Below, piece by piece: positions 1-8,650 of a stretch of DNA of 35,611 nt. A program made the translations under genes and the position numbers. The number at the start of each line of letters is the position of its first letter. The stretch's first letter is position 1. The notes under the pieces are model-generated. The model saw only the letters and a list, made by a program, of their open reading frames with translations. It was not told where the DNA came from and made no database searches. This stretch comes from CALAZP01 sp964410725 (GTDB lineage: Bacteria; Bacteroidota; Bacteroidia; Chitinophagales; Saprospiraceae): contig CAYPID010000024.1 in assembly GCA_964410725.1 (NCBI GenBank), positions 1 to 35,611 of the forward strand. Direction: 5' to 3'.

Positions 1-213
1 CTGAGTAACAGCAATGTGGTCGATAAAATGATGGGGAACTTCCTTAAGTGCCTCTAGTGGCTCTTTGGCGGTCCCAATATTCATACCCTGGTATACCTGT
101 CGACTATCCGCTGAGAGGATTTCAGATTGGAAGGCTTTCGCCAAAATCCTGCAAGCAGCTGATTTGCCACTCGCCGTTGCCCCACCAATAACTACCAAGT
201 ATTTATCGTCCAT
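1..213 (-). CDS. miaA: tRNA dimethylallyltransferase MiaA, N-terminal part (cut by window edge)
   Basis: MiaA transfers a dimethylallyl group to N6 of A37 in tRNAs that read codons beginning with U; it is cytoplasmic. The 71 visible codons start with MDDKYLVVIGGATASGKSAA. This contains the family P-loop (GGATASGKS), followed by ILSADSRQVYQGMNIGTAK, the conserved DSRQVY substrate-binding stretch. The reading frame stays open to base 1, so the remaining roughly three quarters of the protein lies outside the window. The start is the ATG at 211-213, directly ahead of the first conserved strand. The gene is divergent from the acyltransferase at 270, and the 56-bp gap must hold both promoters. Identification rests on two diagnostic motifs and is firm. 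Confidence 0.93.
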   Translation of the reverse strand, partial: MDDKYLVVIGGATASGKSAACRILAKAFQSEILSADSRQVYQGMNIGTAKEPLEALKEVPHHFIDHIAVTQ

Positions 214-269
214 ATTGTACAAAATTACAAAAGCAATTGTGTTAAATTTGTTTTCAATCTATTTGTAGC

Positions 270-1553
270 ATGTTTTATCAAATGGTCAAGCCGCTAGCAA
301 AAGTGGCACTTCGTTTTTTTTTCAAAAATATTTATTGGGTAGATTACGAAAAAGTACCTAAGGGAAAGCCTGTTATTTTTGCGGCCAACCACCCTACGGC
401 ATTTATAGAACCTTGTATTATGGCCTGTTTTGCCGATAGGCCCTTGTATTTCCTGGTTCGGGGAGATTTTTTTAGAAAGCCTCTTTATGCGTTTTTACTA
501 AAAAGTCTCCACATGATTCCAATTTTCAGAAAAAGGGATGGGGGCTTTGGAGATTTAAAAAATAATCTTAAAACTTTTTCTGCCTGTTCAAGGGCCCTTG
601 CTGAGGGAAAATCTCTAATGATTCTTGCTGAGGGGTGTGCAGAAAACGAAAAGCGACTAAGGCCTGTTCAAAAGGGAACGGGAAGATTGGCCCTCTCTAC
701 ATTGGTGGAGCACGGAGACTTGGATTTGACTGTTGTTCCCGTTGGAGTTAATTATTCTAATGCCCTAGAGTGGCGATCTGAGGTGATGATTAATTTCGGT
801 GACCCTATTCCAGTCAAAGATTATTTTTCTTCCTATTTAGAAAATCCAGCTTCTGCAGTTAATCAGCTCACCAAAGACTTGGAAACTAGTTTGAGAAAAT
901 TAGTTTGGCACGTAGAAGATGCGCGTTGGGATGAGCGTGTAGATCAATTAATTGCCATGCAAAGATTTTCGTATGGTTCTGATAATCAACGTTTTTTTTC
1001 TACTAATAATCAGCCTTATTGTCAGGGGTACCAAACCATCAAGAAATGGAATCAGTTGGATGACGAACTCAAAAATGAACTTTCAGATTCTTTAGAAAAG
1101 TATTGGAATCAGTTGAAACGTTGGATGATTCGGCCTCAATTGGACTATACTTCTAAGGTTTCAATAGGTAAATTATTCCTCTTGGTAGTTCTTTTTCCAA
1201 TGGCTGTTTTAGGTTTTATTGTTAATTTTTCCCAAGCCCTAATGGCCAAATACATCTGTGATCGCAGGGTGGAAAGTGAAACATTTTATACACCTGTCTT
1301 AATTGCGATTGGTACAGGATTTAATTTGATTTTAATTGTAATTTCTGTTGTCGTTGCAATCGTGTCCGATCAAATTTGGTGGTTGACCATGGTTCCCCTC
1401 ATTTGGTTATTGGGCAGGGTGTTTTTACAATGGTATGATGATTATGTCCATTTGAAAACCCAATTAGTATGGCAGAATATCGATGATTCCATAAAGGCGG
1501 ATATAAGGTCATCCATTACCCCCATTAAGAAATTATTAACAGAGGGCAACTAG
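270..1553 (+). CDS. Membrane-associated 1-acyl-glycerol-3-phosphate acyltransferase-like protein (PlsC/LPLAT superfamily)
   Basis: This is a 427-residue protein with an N-terminal LPLAT-type acyltransferase domain (about residues 20-225). Such enzymes move an acyl chain from acyl-CoA or acyl-ACP to a glycerolipid or similar acceptor at the inner membrane. The catalytic block reads NHPTAFIEP (His41). The block normally has Asp at its end, and here it is Glu47. The second conserved block is LAEGCAENEKRLRPVQKGTG (from about 119), corresponding to the phosphate-binding EG motif of the family. After a soluble middle part, two long hydrophobic stretches (about 305-333 and 350-385) should anchor the C-terminus. 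The ATG at 270 is the first in frame. No substrate can be assigned from sequence. The Asp-to-Glu change may be a subfamily trait rather than a loss of activity. Confidence 0.85.
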   Translation: MFYQMVKPLAKVALRFFFKNIYWVDYEKVPKGKPVIFAANHPTAFIEPCIMACFADRPLYFLVRGDFFRKPLYAFLLKSLHMIPIFRKRDGGFGDLKNNLKTFSACSRALAEGKSLMILAEGCAENEKRLRPVQKGTGRLALSTLVEHGDLDLTVVPVGVNYSNALEWRSEVMINFGDPIPVKDYFSSYLENPASAVNQLTKDLETSLRKLVWHVEDARWDERVDQLIAMQRFSYGSDNQRFFSTNNQPYCQGYQTIKKWNQLDDELKNELSDSLEKYWNQLKRWMIRPQLDYTSKVSIGKLFLLVVLFPMAVLGFIVNFSQALMAKYICDRRVESETFYTPVLIAIGTGFNLILIVISVVVAIVSDQIWWLTMVPLIWLLGRVFLQWYDDYVHLKTQLVWQNIDDSIKADIRSSITPIKKLLTEGN

Positions 1554-1627
1554 ATTTTTTCAAACATTTTTCAAGGTGGCGTGTTCTTGGAAGTTGTAAT
1601 AATTGTAAACACAAATTCCTAAGAGTT

Positions 1628-2230
1628 ATGAAAAATTTTAGTTTTTTACCTTTTGCATTGTTAGTGATCGGACTAACTGCATATTCATTTACCGATCCTG
1701 TTGAAACCGTAAGTTATTCAGTAGATACTGAAGCTAGTACCGTTAAGTGGTTTGCCAAAAAGGTTACCGGTGCACACAATGGACACGTGAAAATGAAATC
1801 TGGAAATTTAGATTTCGAAAATGGAGTATTGAAAGGAGGAAGTTTCGTAATGGATATGAACTCTATTGTTTGCGATGACTTATCTGGAGAATCTAAGGGT
1901 AAGTTGGAAGGCCACTTGAAATCTGATGATTTCTTCGGTGTTGCTAACCACCCTGAAGCTACTTTTGTAATTACTCAGGCAGTTCCAAGAGGAACACCAG
2001 GTAGTTATAAAATTGTTGGAAACATGACCATTAAAGAATCTACGCAAGAGATTAGATTCAATGCACAATTGGACGAGGTTGGAGAGCAGATGGTAGGTTC
2101 TTCTACAATCACTTTAGATAGATCTCAGTATGACATTCGCTTTGGTTCTGGATCTTTCTTTGAAAACTTAGGAGATAGAACTATCTATGATGATTTCGAT
2201 TTAGAAATTGAATTGGTAGTCAACAAATAA
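1628..2230 (+). CDS. YceI family periplasmic lipid-binding protein
   Basis: This is a 200-residue YceI-family protein, a lipocalin-like beta barrel that binds isoprenoid or other long hydrophobic molecules in the periplasm. An N-terminal hydrophobic signal (residues 1-20, MKNFSFLPFALLVIGLTAYS) is followed by the typical opening strand YSVDTEASTVKWFAKKVTG. The family core motif LEGHLKSDDFFGVANHPEAT (about 94-113) is intact, and the C-terminus ends on the last barrel strand (DFDLEIELVV). Its length matches family members. It follows the acyltransferase by 74 bp in the same direction and may have its own promoter. A bidirectional hairpin terminator closes it. Its physiological ligand is unknown. 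Confidence 0.92.
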   Translation: MKNFSFLPFALLVIGLTAYSFTDPVETVSYSVDTEASTVKWFAKKVTGAHNGHVKMKSGNLDFENGVLKGGSFVMDMNSIVCDDLSGESKGKLEGHLKSDDFFGVANHPEATFVITQAVPRGTPGSYKIVGNMTIKESTQEIRFNAQLDEVGEQMVGSSTITLDRSQYDIRFGSGSFFENLGDRTIYDDFDLEIELVVNK

Positions 2231-2251
2231 GATTGTTCGTTTTTTCTTTTA

Positions 2252-2287
2252 AAAAAAGGCAGTTGATTTCGATCAATTGCCTTTTTT
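2252..2287. terminator. Bidirectional hairpin terminator between yceI-like gene and deoxynucleoside kinase gene
   Basis: A 16-bp stem (2252-2267 with 2272-2287, one G-T pair) closes on a TTCG tetraloop. The stem has six A at its left foot and six T at its right foot, so transcripts of both strands end in a U tract. It sits 21 bases after the yceI-like stop codon. The minus-strand stop codon of the kinase (2273-2275) lies inside the hairpin. Confidence 0.7.
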
Positions 2288-2932
2288 ACTTTCCGGAAGG
2301 GCCATTCTGGTGATTCCTCGGTCAAATTCTTGAGTAAATAGATCGAGGATAAAGTTGTAAGTGCCGTCAGAGGCCAATAAATCCTTATCTTCTGCTTCTA
2401 AAAGAATAATAGGATGTTGAAGCCGACTGTTAATGTAGTTGAAATACCCTTTTTGGATTTTCAAAAGGTATTCTTCCTGAATATGTTGTTCGTATGATCG
2501 CCCCCTTTGGTTGATGTTTTTGATGAGCGCTTCAATCGGCCGATGAATATAAATCATCAAATCAGGCTCTGGGAAAGTGCTGTTGAGGACTTCAAACATG
2601 TTTTTGAACAACCTAAATTCGGCTCCTTCCAGATTGTTGGCGGCAAACAATAATGTTTTTCCGAAGAAGTAATCCGTGATGGTAATGGGATGAAACAAAC
2701 TGGGTTGCATCAAGTGTGTCTGCAATTGTTTGTGGCGCTCGGTCATGAAAAACAACTCCACTGGAAAGGCGTAGCGGTCAGGATTTTCATAAAAACCTTT
2801 TAAAAAAGGGTTTTCCTCAAAGGATTCTAATAAAAGTTGCGCTTGAAAAGTATCGGCCAAAGATTTACTCAGGGTAGTTTTACCCGCTCCAATATTGCCC
2901 TCAATGACCACTAACTTATACTTTGATTCCAA
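2273..2932 (-). CDS. Deoxynucleoside kinase (dNK family)
   Basis: This is a 219-residue P-loop kinase that phosphorylates deoxynucleosides to their monophosphates for nucleotide salvage in the cytoplasm. The Walker A motif EGNIGAGKTT spans about residues 11-20. The substrate-side motifs of the family are present: ESFEENPFLKGFYENPDRYAF (split here over about 37-57), ELFFMTERHKQ, and ITDYFFGKTLLFA (the DYxFxK region). The length is usual for bacterial deoxyadenosine/deoxyguanosine kinases. Which base is preferred cannot be read from the sequence. The gene converges with the yceI-like gene and shares its terminator. Upstream, a 124-bp gap separates it from the divergent giant secreted protein. 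Confidence 0.9.
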   Translation of the reverse strand: MESKYKLVVIEGNIGAGKTTLSKSLADTFQAQLLLESFEENPFLKGFYENPDRYAFPVELFFMTERHKQLQTHLMQPSLFHPITITDYFFGKTLLFAANNLEGAEFRLFKNMFEVLNSTFPEPDLMIYIHRPIEALIKNINQRGRSYEQHIQEEYLLKIQKGYFNYINSRLQHPIILLEAEDKDLLASDGTYNFILDLFTQEFDRGITRMALPESKKGN

Positions 2933-3008
2933 TACCCGCTCTTATTTGTCTAAAACCCAAAAGTAATTATTGAAAAGTTACCTCGCCTTACTTATTGTAA
3001 ATTTTAAT

Positions 3009-3016
3009 TAAATTTG
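3009..3016 (+). promoter_or_regulatory. Candidate Bacteroidota -7 promoter box for the giant secreted protein
   Basis: TAAATTTG is a perfect match to the TAnnTTTG -7 consensus of the Bacteroidota housekeeping sigma factor and lies 40 bases before the start codon. I find no convincing TTTG/TTG -33 box at the expected 19-21 base spacing, and the region is AT-rich, so this is tentative. Confidence 0.35.
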
Positions 3017-3056
3017 AATTTGATTCTTTCCCAATTTTAACACCTATATAGAGGAT

Positions 3057-6000
3057 ATGAAAAAGTGTTTTCCCCTTCTTTTGTTTTGTATTGTAGCCAA
3101 TATTTCTTTAGAAGGGCAAAATTTTTACCAGCTGGGTACCGATCTTACAGCCACTGATTGCGAAGGTGTACTCTTCGATAACGGTGGACCGGATAGTAAT
3201 TATACTGGAGGAGTAGAAGAATCCTTTACTGCCTGTCCTTCTAATCCAACAGCCTGTATCGAGATAGAAATTGTGGATTATCGCATTGATCCGTACAGAC
3301 TATTTTTTGGAGGAGATGTGCTTTCCATCTATGCGGGAAATAATCCAGTTGGTGATCCCATAGGTATAGTTTCCGGTTCTGGCAACTTGGCTCCTTTGCA
3401 GCTTAAGGTCAATGATCCTTGTTTCACTGTAGTTTTTACTGCTGATGACCAAATAGAATTGGACGGTTTTCAATTGAAATGGTCTTGTAGTGCTAATGAA
3501 TGCGGTGGTTTGGGAGCCTTCGAACCTATTGAAATTGAAGAACTTCCCTTTGGAGCAGGTCCTTTTTCAACCTGTGATGGATACGGCAGCATGACCACCA
3601 CTTCCTGTGGATTAGAGGGGTTTTTATGGGGTCAAGAAATGGTATTCCAATATATTGCATCTGGGGGGATTTGTGCAGATATCCAAATAACCGGGGCGGT
3701 TTCTAATACGGGGATGGCCATTGTCAAGGGAAATCCCCAAAGTACCAATTCTGTTTGTGTAGCACAGACGGAAACTGGAATTTTGAGAAGTGTCAATTTT
3801 CAAGAACCGGGAGATTACTACATTATAGTGGCCAATGGAACGACTTGTACGCCTTTTAATATTGAAATTACGCCGGTGGAATGTAGAATTCCCTCGGGAC
3901 TTTCCGCTGCGCTTTGTAACCCTGTCAATGGTTGTACAGACGGTTCTGGCCAATCAATTGTCTATGAATATCAAGCGGGTTTTGAAGACCTCGATATTAA
4001 AGAAGGGGTCAATAATGGCTGTTGGCAAGGAACGGGTTTTCAACCCAATTATTATTGGTTTACCGCCCAAGCAGCCATAGATGGAAGTTTGGGTTTTATA
4101 TTGAGCAGTGCAGGCTATGAAGCAGATTTGGATTTCAATGTATGGGGACCCTTTGATAACGAAGAAGTCTGTAATCGAAGCGACAATATCATCAGTTATA
4201 TTGAAAACAATCCGCCCATTCGCTCTTCTTATGCCGATCTAACAGGTCCGACTGGGTTGGCTGCATTTCACCCCTCAACGGGGCAGGTGGTAACTGATGC
4301 TCTGGATTGTGAAAGTGAAGTTCAAGATGGATTCGTTCAACCTATTGATGCTCAAGTTGGAGAAGTTTATGTTGTATTGGTTAACGATTGGGGAGGAGAA
4401 ATCGACAAACTTGGTTTGGAAATTGATTGGTCGCCCAGCGATAGGGGAATGGTAGATCAAATCCCATTGGCCATTCTTCAAGGAGATAGCACTATCTGTT
4501 CAGGTGGTCGGGCTAATTTGCTAATAGAATCTCCCGATGGAGATATAACCTGGACCGACCCGAATAACTCTCTTTCTTGTACCGACTGTCCCAATCCCAT
4601 CGCCAGACCTACCGAAACCACCACTTATAAAGTTGAAGTAGAAGCACTTTGCTATCGGGAAGAAAGAGAGATTACCGTATATGTTTACGATCTGATTGAC
4701 GCACAGGATAAGACGGTTTGCCTAGGTTCTTCCTTCGCCATTAATGAAGAGTATGTAGTAACTGGTGGAAACTTTAATTGGACCGCTCAAGATGGCATCT
4801 CCCTATCTTGTGAGGATTGTGCTCAACCCGTAATTACTGCCGATTCTGTGGGTACCTTTTTAATTACGGGAACATTAGACGGGCCTGGTTGTGATTTTCA
4901 GACCGCTTTTAGGGTAACTGTCCTTCCGGAAATGGCACCCGCTCATCAGCCCTTAGAAGATATGCAAGTCTGTGAAGGGGCCGAAGTTCAATTGGGAAAT
5001 CCCTCGGTGCCAAGTCAAACGTATCAATGGACCAATCAATCAGGTAGTTTTTCCAGTTCAGAAGCTAATCCTACCATTGTTGCAATGGGTGAGGAATGGT
5101 ATTATTTGTCAGTATCTAATGGGCTTTGTCCACAACCTACTTTGGACAGTTTAAAGGTAACAGCTATACCGGCTCCCACCTTGAATATGGAAGACCAATT
5201 GGAGGTTTGCGAAAACAGTACCGTCGTATTAGGGAATACCGACCCGGAAGATAATGTGAAATATAAATGGAGGGGCATTGAAGACGTAGATGCACCTAAT
5301 TTGCCGAATTCAACCCTTACGGCCACAACTAGTGGAACTTATACATTGACAGCCACCAGAAAGGGCTGTGAAGTGGAAAAACAAATTGAAATTGAAGTCA
5401 TTCCAATTAACCTGGATATTACCAGAGGCGCGCCCAATTTAGAGCCCTTTGACACCTTACTTCACTGTAAAGGAACGCCAATTAGCCTTTTTTACGAAGT
5501 GACCCCTGCCAATTTATCAGTAGTTTGGCAAACTTCCAATGGGACTTTGGTGAATCAAACTTCCCCATCAATTAACCTGGGAAATGCCAGTGGAGCATTT
5601 ACGGTTTACGCTGAGACAGCTAATCAGCAGTGCAGCCTGGTTGATTCTTTAGTGGTTATCGTGGATTCGTTGCCAGAAAATTTGATCATTACCCCTATTG
5701 ACACTAGTATTTGTGAAGGGGCTTTTGCGGTATTGCGCACGCCATCTTATGAACCGGCTGAATTTCCAGATATGACTTTCAAGTGGTATCCATCAAGAGG
5801 ACTAGAGACGCCAGATTCATTATTAAGCATGGTGGTAACTCCTGATACCACCACCCAATACTATCGAGTGGTCGAAAATGGGGCCTGCCTAGACACCAGT
5901 TTGGCGAACGTCACGGTCAACCCTTTACCAACCTTATCTATCGTACCCAATGATTCTACCGTATGTCCAGGTGATCCTATTCGGCTGACCTTGCAAAAGG

Positions 6001-7184
6001 AGGAACCTGGAAATTTGGAGGAAATTGAATGGACACCAGAGAGTGGTTTGAGTTGTACCGATTGTCTTTCTCCGACGGCTCAAGTCCAATCCTCTACTAC
6101 CTTTAAGGTGGAAGCTAAATTGAAGGAATGTCCCGGGGAGGCTTCTGTCAATGTATTAGTTCATCCTTCTCCTCAGTTTAAATTTCCAGAGGAAACGGTA
6201 ATTTGCCCTGGAACAACTTTGTTGCTAAATAGTGTATTTTCTCCGGGAGCCTCCTATACTTGGACTTCTACCGATCCCGACTTTGGTATTGTAACCAGTC
6301 CAAGGCCTGTGGTTACGCCTAAAGAGACCACTACCTATTACTTGTCAGTAAGTAATGGCCAGTGCGATGCTATTGATCGAAGTATAACCATAGAGGTAGT
6401 GGGAGAGGTGTCTGTGAGCGTAAGTGCTTCAACGGACCGGATTTGTGAGGGAGAGCCTGTGGAACTAAGTGCTAATGTAACGGGTGGTTCCAGTCAGGAT
6501 AATTTTGTGTGGGTCAACGACAGGGGCCTAACCTTTGAAGGCCAAAATATTACGGTCTATCCGCCTCAAACGACCACCTATACGCTTAATTATACTTCTG
6601 GTGGCGCCTGCCAACAGTTGCAGGAATCAATCAATGTAACGGTTGATCCAGGAGTAGATGTTAGTATCAAAACAGACGCTCCTGCTAATATTTTACCACA
6701 GGGAAGTGTAGTCAATTTAGATGCAATGGTAGTATCCAACGCGTTGGGAAACATCCAAATTAATTGGACCGGGAATGGAATTAATCTTGGAAGTGGGGAT
6801 GCTATATCGGCTACTTTAGTTGAAAATCCAGCCTCTTTCGAGGTAACGGCTACCACTCCTGCCGGTTGCACAGATGCAGATACGCTTGTTTTTGAAATCA
6901 TACAACCCAGTATCGAAATCCCAAATGCCTTTACCCCCAATGCGGATGGAAATAATGATTTTTTCAATGTGCTGTACTCTGGACAAATTGATGAAATATT
7001 GGAATTTCAAATTCGAAACCGATGGGGTAAGTTGGTCTATAACAATGAAAATCAAATGGAAGGTTGGGATGGTAATCTAAATGGAAAACCCCAACCTACG
7101 GAGGTATATGTCTATTTATTGAAAATTAAACTCTTAGATGGAGAAATCATCCAGCGCCAAGGCGATGTCACTTTAATCCGATGA
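3057..7184 (+). CDS. Giant secreted multi-domain protein with gliding-motility-type (T9SS type B) C-terminal domain
   Basis: This is a 1375-residue exported protein. A signal peptide (about 1-21) is followed by a cysteine-containing CUB-like beta domain (about 25-145). A middle part with several Cys residues follows, then many Ig/PKD-like repeats of roughly 80 residues from about 470 onward. Each repeat tends to carry a Cys near the first strand and end with TTTYxxxV-type strands. Three repeats share a near-identical motif, LSCTDC or LSCEDC (about residues 500, 583 and 1000). The last 95 residues form the CHU_C/gliding-motility-associated C-terminal domain: IPNAFTPNADGNNDFF, then FQIRNRWGKLVY and GWDGNLNGKPQ. 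This domain directs export through the type IX system in Bacteroidota. A role as a surface adhesin or structural protein is inference. Its stop overlaps the end of xseB by 12 bases. Confidence 0.9.
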   Translation: MKKCFPLLLFCIVANISLEGQNFYQLGTDLTATDCEGVLFDNGGPDSNYTGGVEESFTACPSNPTACIEIEIVDYRIDPYRLFFGGDVLSIYAGNNPVGDPIGIVSGSGNLAPLQLKVNDPCFTVVFTADDQIELDGFQLKWSCSANECGGLGAFEPIEIEELPFGAGPFSTCDGYGSMTTTSCGLEGFLWGQEMVFQYIASGGICADIQITGAVSNTGMAIVKGNPQSTNSVCVAQTETGILRSVNFQEPGDYYIIVANGTTCTPFNIEITPVECRIPSGLSAALCNPVNGCTDGSGQSIVYEYQAGFEDLDIKEGVNNGCWQGTGFQPNYYWFTAQAAIDGSLGFILSSAGYEADLDFNVWGPFDNEEVCNRSDNIISYIENNPPIRSSYADLTGPTGLAAFHPSTGQVVTDALDCESEVQDGFVQPIDAQVGEVYVVLVNDWGGEIDKLGLEIDWSPSDRGMVDQIPLAILQGDSTICSGGRANLLIESPDGDITWTDPNNSLSCTDCPNPIARPTETTTYKVEVEALCYREEREITVYVYDLIDAQDKTVCLGSSFAINEEYVVTGGNFNWTAQDGISLSCEDCAQPVITADSVGTFLITGTLDGPGCDFQTAFRVTVLPEMAPAHQPLEDMQVCEGAEVQLGNPSVPSQTYQWTNQSGSFSSSEANPTIVAMGEEWYYLSVSNGLCPQPTLDSLKVTAIPAPTLNMEDQLEVCENSTVVLGNTDPEDNVKYKWRGIEDVDAPNLPNSTLTATTSGTYTLTATRKGCEVEKQIEIEVIPINLDITRGAPNLEPFDTLLHCKGTPISLFYEVTPANLSVVWQTSNGTLVNQTSPSINLGNASGAFTVYAETANQQCSLVDSLVVIVDSLPENLIITPIDTSICEGAFAVLRTPSYEPAEFPDMTFKWYPSRGLETPDSLLSMVVTPDTTTQYYRVVENGACLDTSLANVTVNPLPTLSIVPNDSTVCPGDPIRLTLQKEEPGNLEEIEWTPESGLSCTDCLSPTAQVQSSTTFKVEAKLKECPGEASVNVLVHPSPQFKFPEETVICPGTTLLLNSVFSPGASYTWTSTDPDFGIVTSPRPVVTPKETTTYYLSVSNGQCDAIDRSITIEVVGEVSVSVSASTDRICEGEPVELSANVTGGSSQDNFVWVNDRGLTFEGQNITVYPPQTTTYTLNYTSGGACQQLQESINVTVDPGVDVSIKTDAPANILPQGSVVNLDAMVVSNALGNIQINWTGNGINLGSGDAISATLVENPASFEVTATTPAGCTDADTLVFEIIQPSIEIPNAFTPNADGNNDFFNVLYSGQIDEILEFQIRNRWGKLVYNNENQMEGWDGNLNGKPQPTEVYVYLLKIKLLDGEIIQRQGDVTLIR

Positions 7185-7391
7185 TTCCTCGTCTTTTGGT
7201 TGGTTTTCTAAATAGACCTCCTCTAAAGAAGTTTGTATGGTGCGCAATTTGACTCTGCAATACTGAATCAATTCTTGGGCTCTGGCTGCTTTAATAGCTA
7301 AATCGTCTACATTAATTTGGTCCTCTTCCATAGCTTTGGCGATGGTTTGAATTTCTGCAAAAGCATCTTCAAAGGTTAATTCTTTATCCAT
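7173..7391 (-). CDS. xseB: Exodeoxyribonuclease VII small subunit
   Basis: This 72-residue small subunit of exonuclease VII joins XseA in degrading single-stranded DNA. The family core is clear: LTFEDAFAEIQTIAKAMEED, then INVDDLAIKAARAQELIQYC, with an acidic tail. I place the start at the ATG at 7389-7391 because conserved sequence begins right after it. A longer frame to 7433 would add 14 residues lying inside xseA and unlike the family. The ATG overlaps the end of xseA by 8 bases, so translation is probably coupled. The 3' end overlaps the convergent giant gene by 12 bases. Confidence 0.93.
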   Translation of the reverse strand: MDKELTFEDAFAEIQTIAKAMEEDQINVDDLAIKAARAQELIQYCRVKLRTIQTSLEEVYLENQPKDEESSD

Positions 7392-8628
7392 TTTTGTGTT
7401 TTTCTTTAACGGTAGTTTCCACCCAACCATCAATGAATTCTATATTAAGGGTCTGGTGAATGGCGATATTATCAAATTCTAATACAGCTCCATCAGTATT
7501 TCGAATTAAAGCAAACCCCCTTTTCAAAATATTTTTAGGATGAGCTGATTCTATCCTTTTTTCTATATAGTCCAATTCTCTTTGGGAATTTTTTACACTT
7601 TGCCAAGCTGAGTGTCTAATACTACTTTCTGCTAAGTTCAATTGATTGAATTTGGCAGATAGAAATGCTTGACTCCCCTTACTAATTTTAGCGGTCCATT
7701 GGTTAATCTGATTGGTTTTCTGGCGCACACATTCCAAAGTAATGGTTTGAATCAACTGCCCCAGAGCAAGCAATTGCTCTTCAAATTTCAGATTGTGTTG
7801 TATTATGAAATCCGCAACTGCAGTAGGAGTTTTTAATGCAGTATGAGCGACCATATCAACAATGGATTGGTCCCTTTCGTGCCCAATCCCGACCAGAACA
7901 GGGTAGGGGTAATCCGCTATTGCCAAGCAAAGGGCTCTATCATCAAAAGCCGCCAAATCCAGTTTACTACCTCCGCCTCTAATGATCACTACGGCATCAA
8001 AAGGCCGAGGTCTTTTTTGAACTATAGCTAATGCCGAGATAATTTCTTCTGTGACTTGCGATCCTTGAACAGCGACCGGAAAAAGTTCCCAATGAATGTG
8101 GTACCCGAATTCATTTTGGGTCAAATGTGCTTTAAAATCACCGTACCCAGCAGCCGTTGGACTTGACAAGACAGCGATATGCTGTAGAACAGGGGGCAAA
8201 GGATGTCGGCTGTTGAGATCCATTTTGCCCTTTGATTGTAAAAAACGAATGGTTTCCTGACGCTCCATTTCCAATTTACCCATGGTAAAGGCCGGATCTA
8301 TATGCTCCACTTGCAGGGATATGCCATATAATTCATGAAAAGTTACCTTGGCGCTAAAAAGAATTTCTGTACCTTCTTGTAAAAGGTCTTTCAATAAAGG
8401 TCCTAATTTTTGCTCCAATTGGATGACCGTGCTTTTCCAAATGTTACCCCGAGCTTTAGCGACTACCGCTTGGGTATCGGGATTTTTTTCAACTAATTCC
8501 AGATAAATATGACCTCGTGACAGGGAAACTTGAGCAATTTCTGCCGTCACCCATACCGCATTACTGAAGTTTAACGCTAACGCTCTCTTTATAAAGGTAT
8601 TGAGTTGAAAAAGTGAAATTCTTTCCAT
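7384..8628 (-). CDS. xseA: Exodeoxyribonuclease VII large subunit
   Basis: This is the 414-residue catalytic subunit of exonuclease VII, which removes single-stranded DNA in both directions during repair. An N-terminal OB-fold is visible (VWVTAEIAQVSLSRGHIYLE, about 24-43). The nuclease domain carries VLSSPTAAGYGDF, VVIIRGGGSKLDLAAFDD and GIGHERDQSIVDMVAHTALK, all hallmark segments. A coiled-coil-like helical region (about 270-370) precedes the KRGFALIRN C-terminal strand. Length and domain order are standard. It is the first gene of an xseA-xseB pair. Its start codon lies only 22 bp from the divergent start of the next gene. Confidence 0.96.
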   Translation of the reverse strand: MERISLFQLNTFIKRALALNFSNAVWVTAEIAQVSLSRGHIYLELVEKNPDTQAVVAKARGNIWKSTVIQLEQKLGPLLKDLLQEGTEILFSAKVTFHELYGISLQVEHIDPAFTMGKLEMERQETIRFLQSKGKMDLNSRHPLPPVLQHIAVLSSPTAAGYGDFKAHLTQNEFGYHIHWELFPVAVQGSQVTEEIISALAIVQKRPRPFDAVVIIRGGGSKLDLAAFDDRALCLAIADYPYPVLVGIGHERDQSIVDMVAHTALKTPTAVADFIIQHNLKFEEQLLALGQLIQTITLECVRQKTNQINQWTAKISKGSQAFLSAKFNQLNLAESSIRHSAWQSVKNSQRELDYIEKRIESAHPKNILKRGFALIRNTDGAVLEFDNIAIHQTLNIEFIDGWVETTVKEKHKNG

Positions 8629-8650
8629 AATTTCCCAATTTACTATAAAT

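Noticed and set aside
65..268. 67-codon plus-strand frame at the window start
   Set aside because: It is the antisense shadow of miaA, whose P-loop and DSRQVY motifs read on the other strand.
7392..7433. Longer xseB start adding 14 residues
   Set aside because: The extension lies inside xseA coding sequence and is unlike XseB N-termini; the ATG at 7391 begins directly before conserved sequence.
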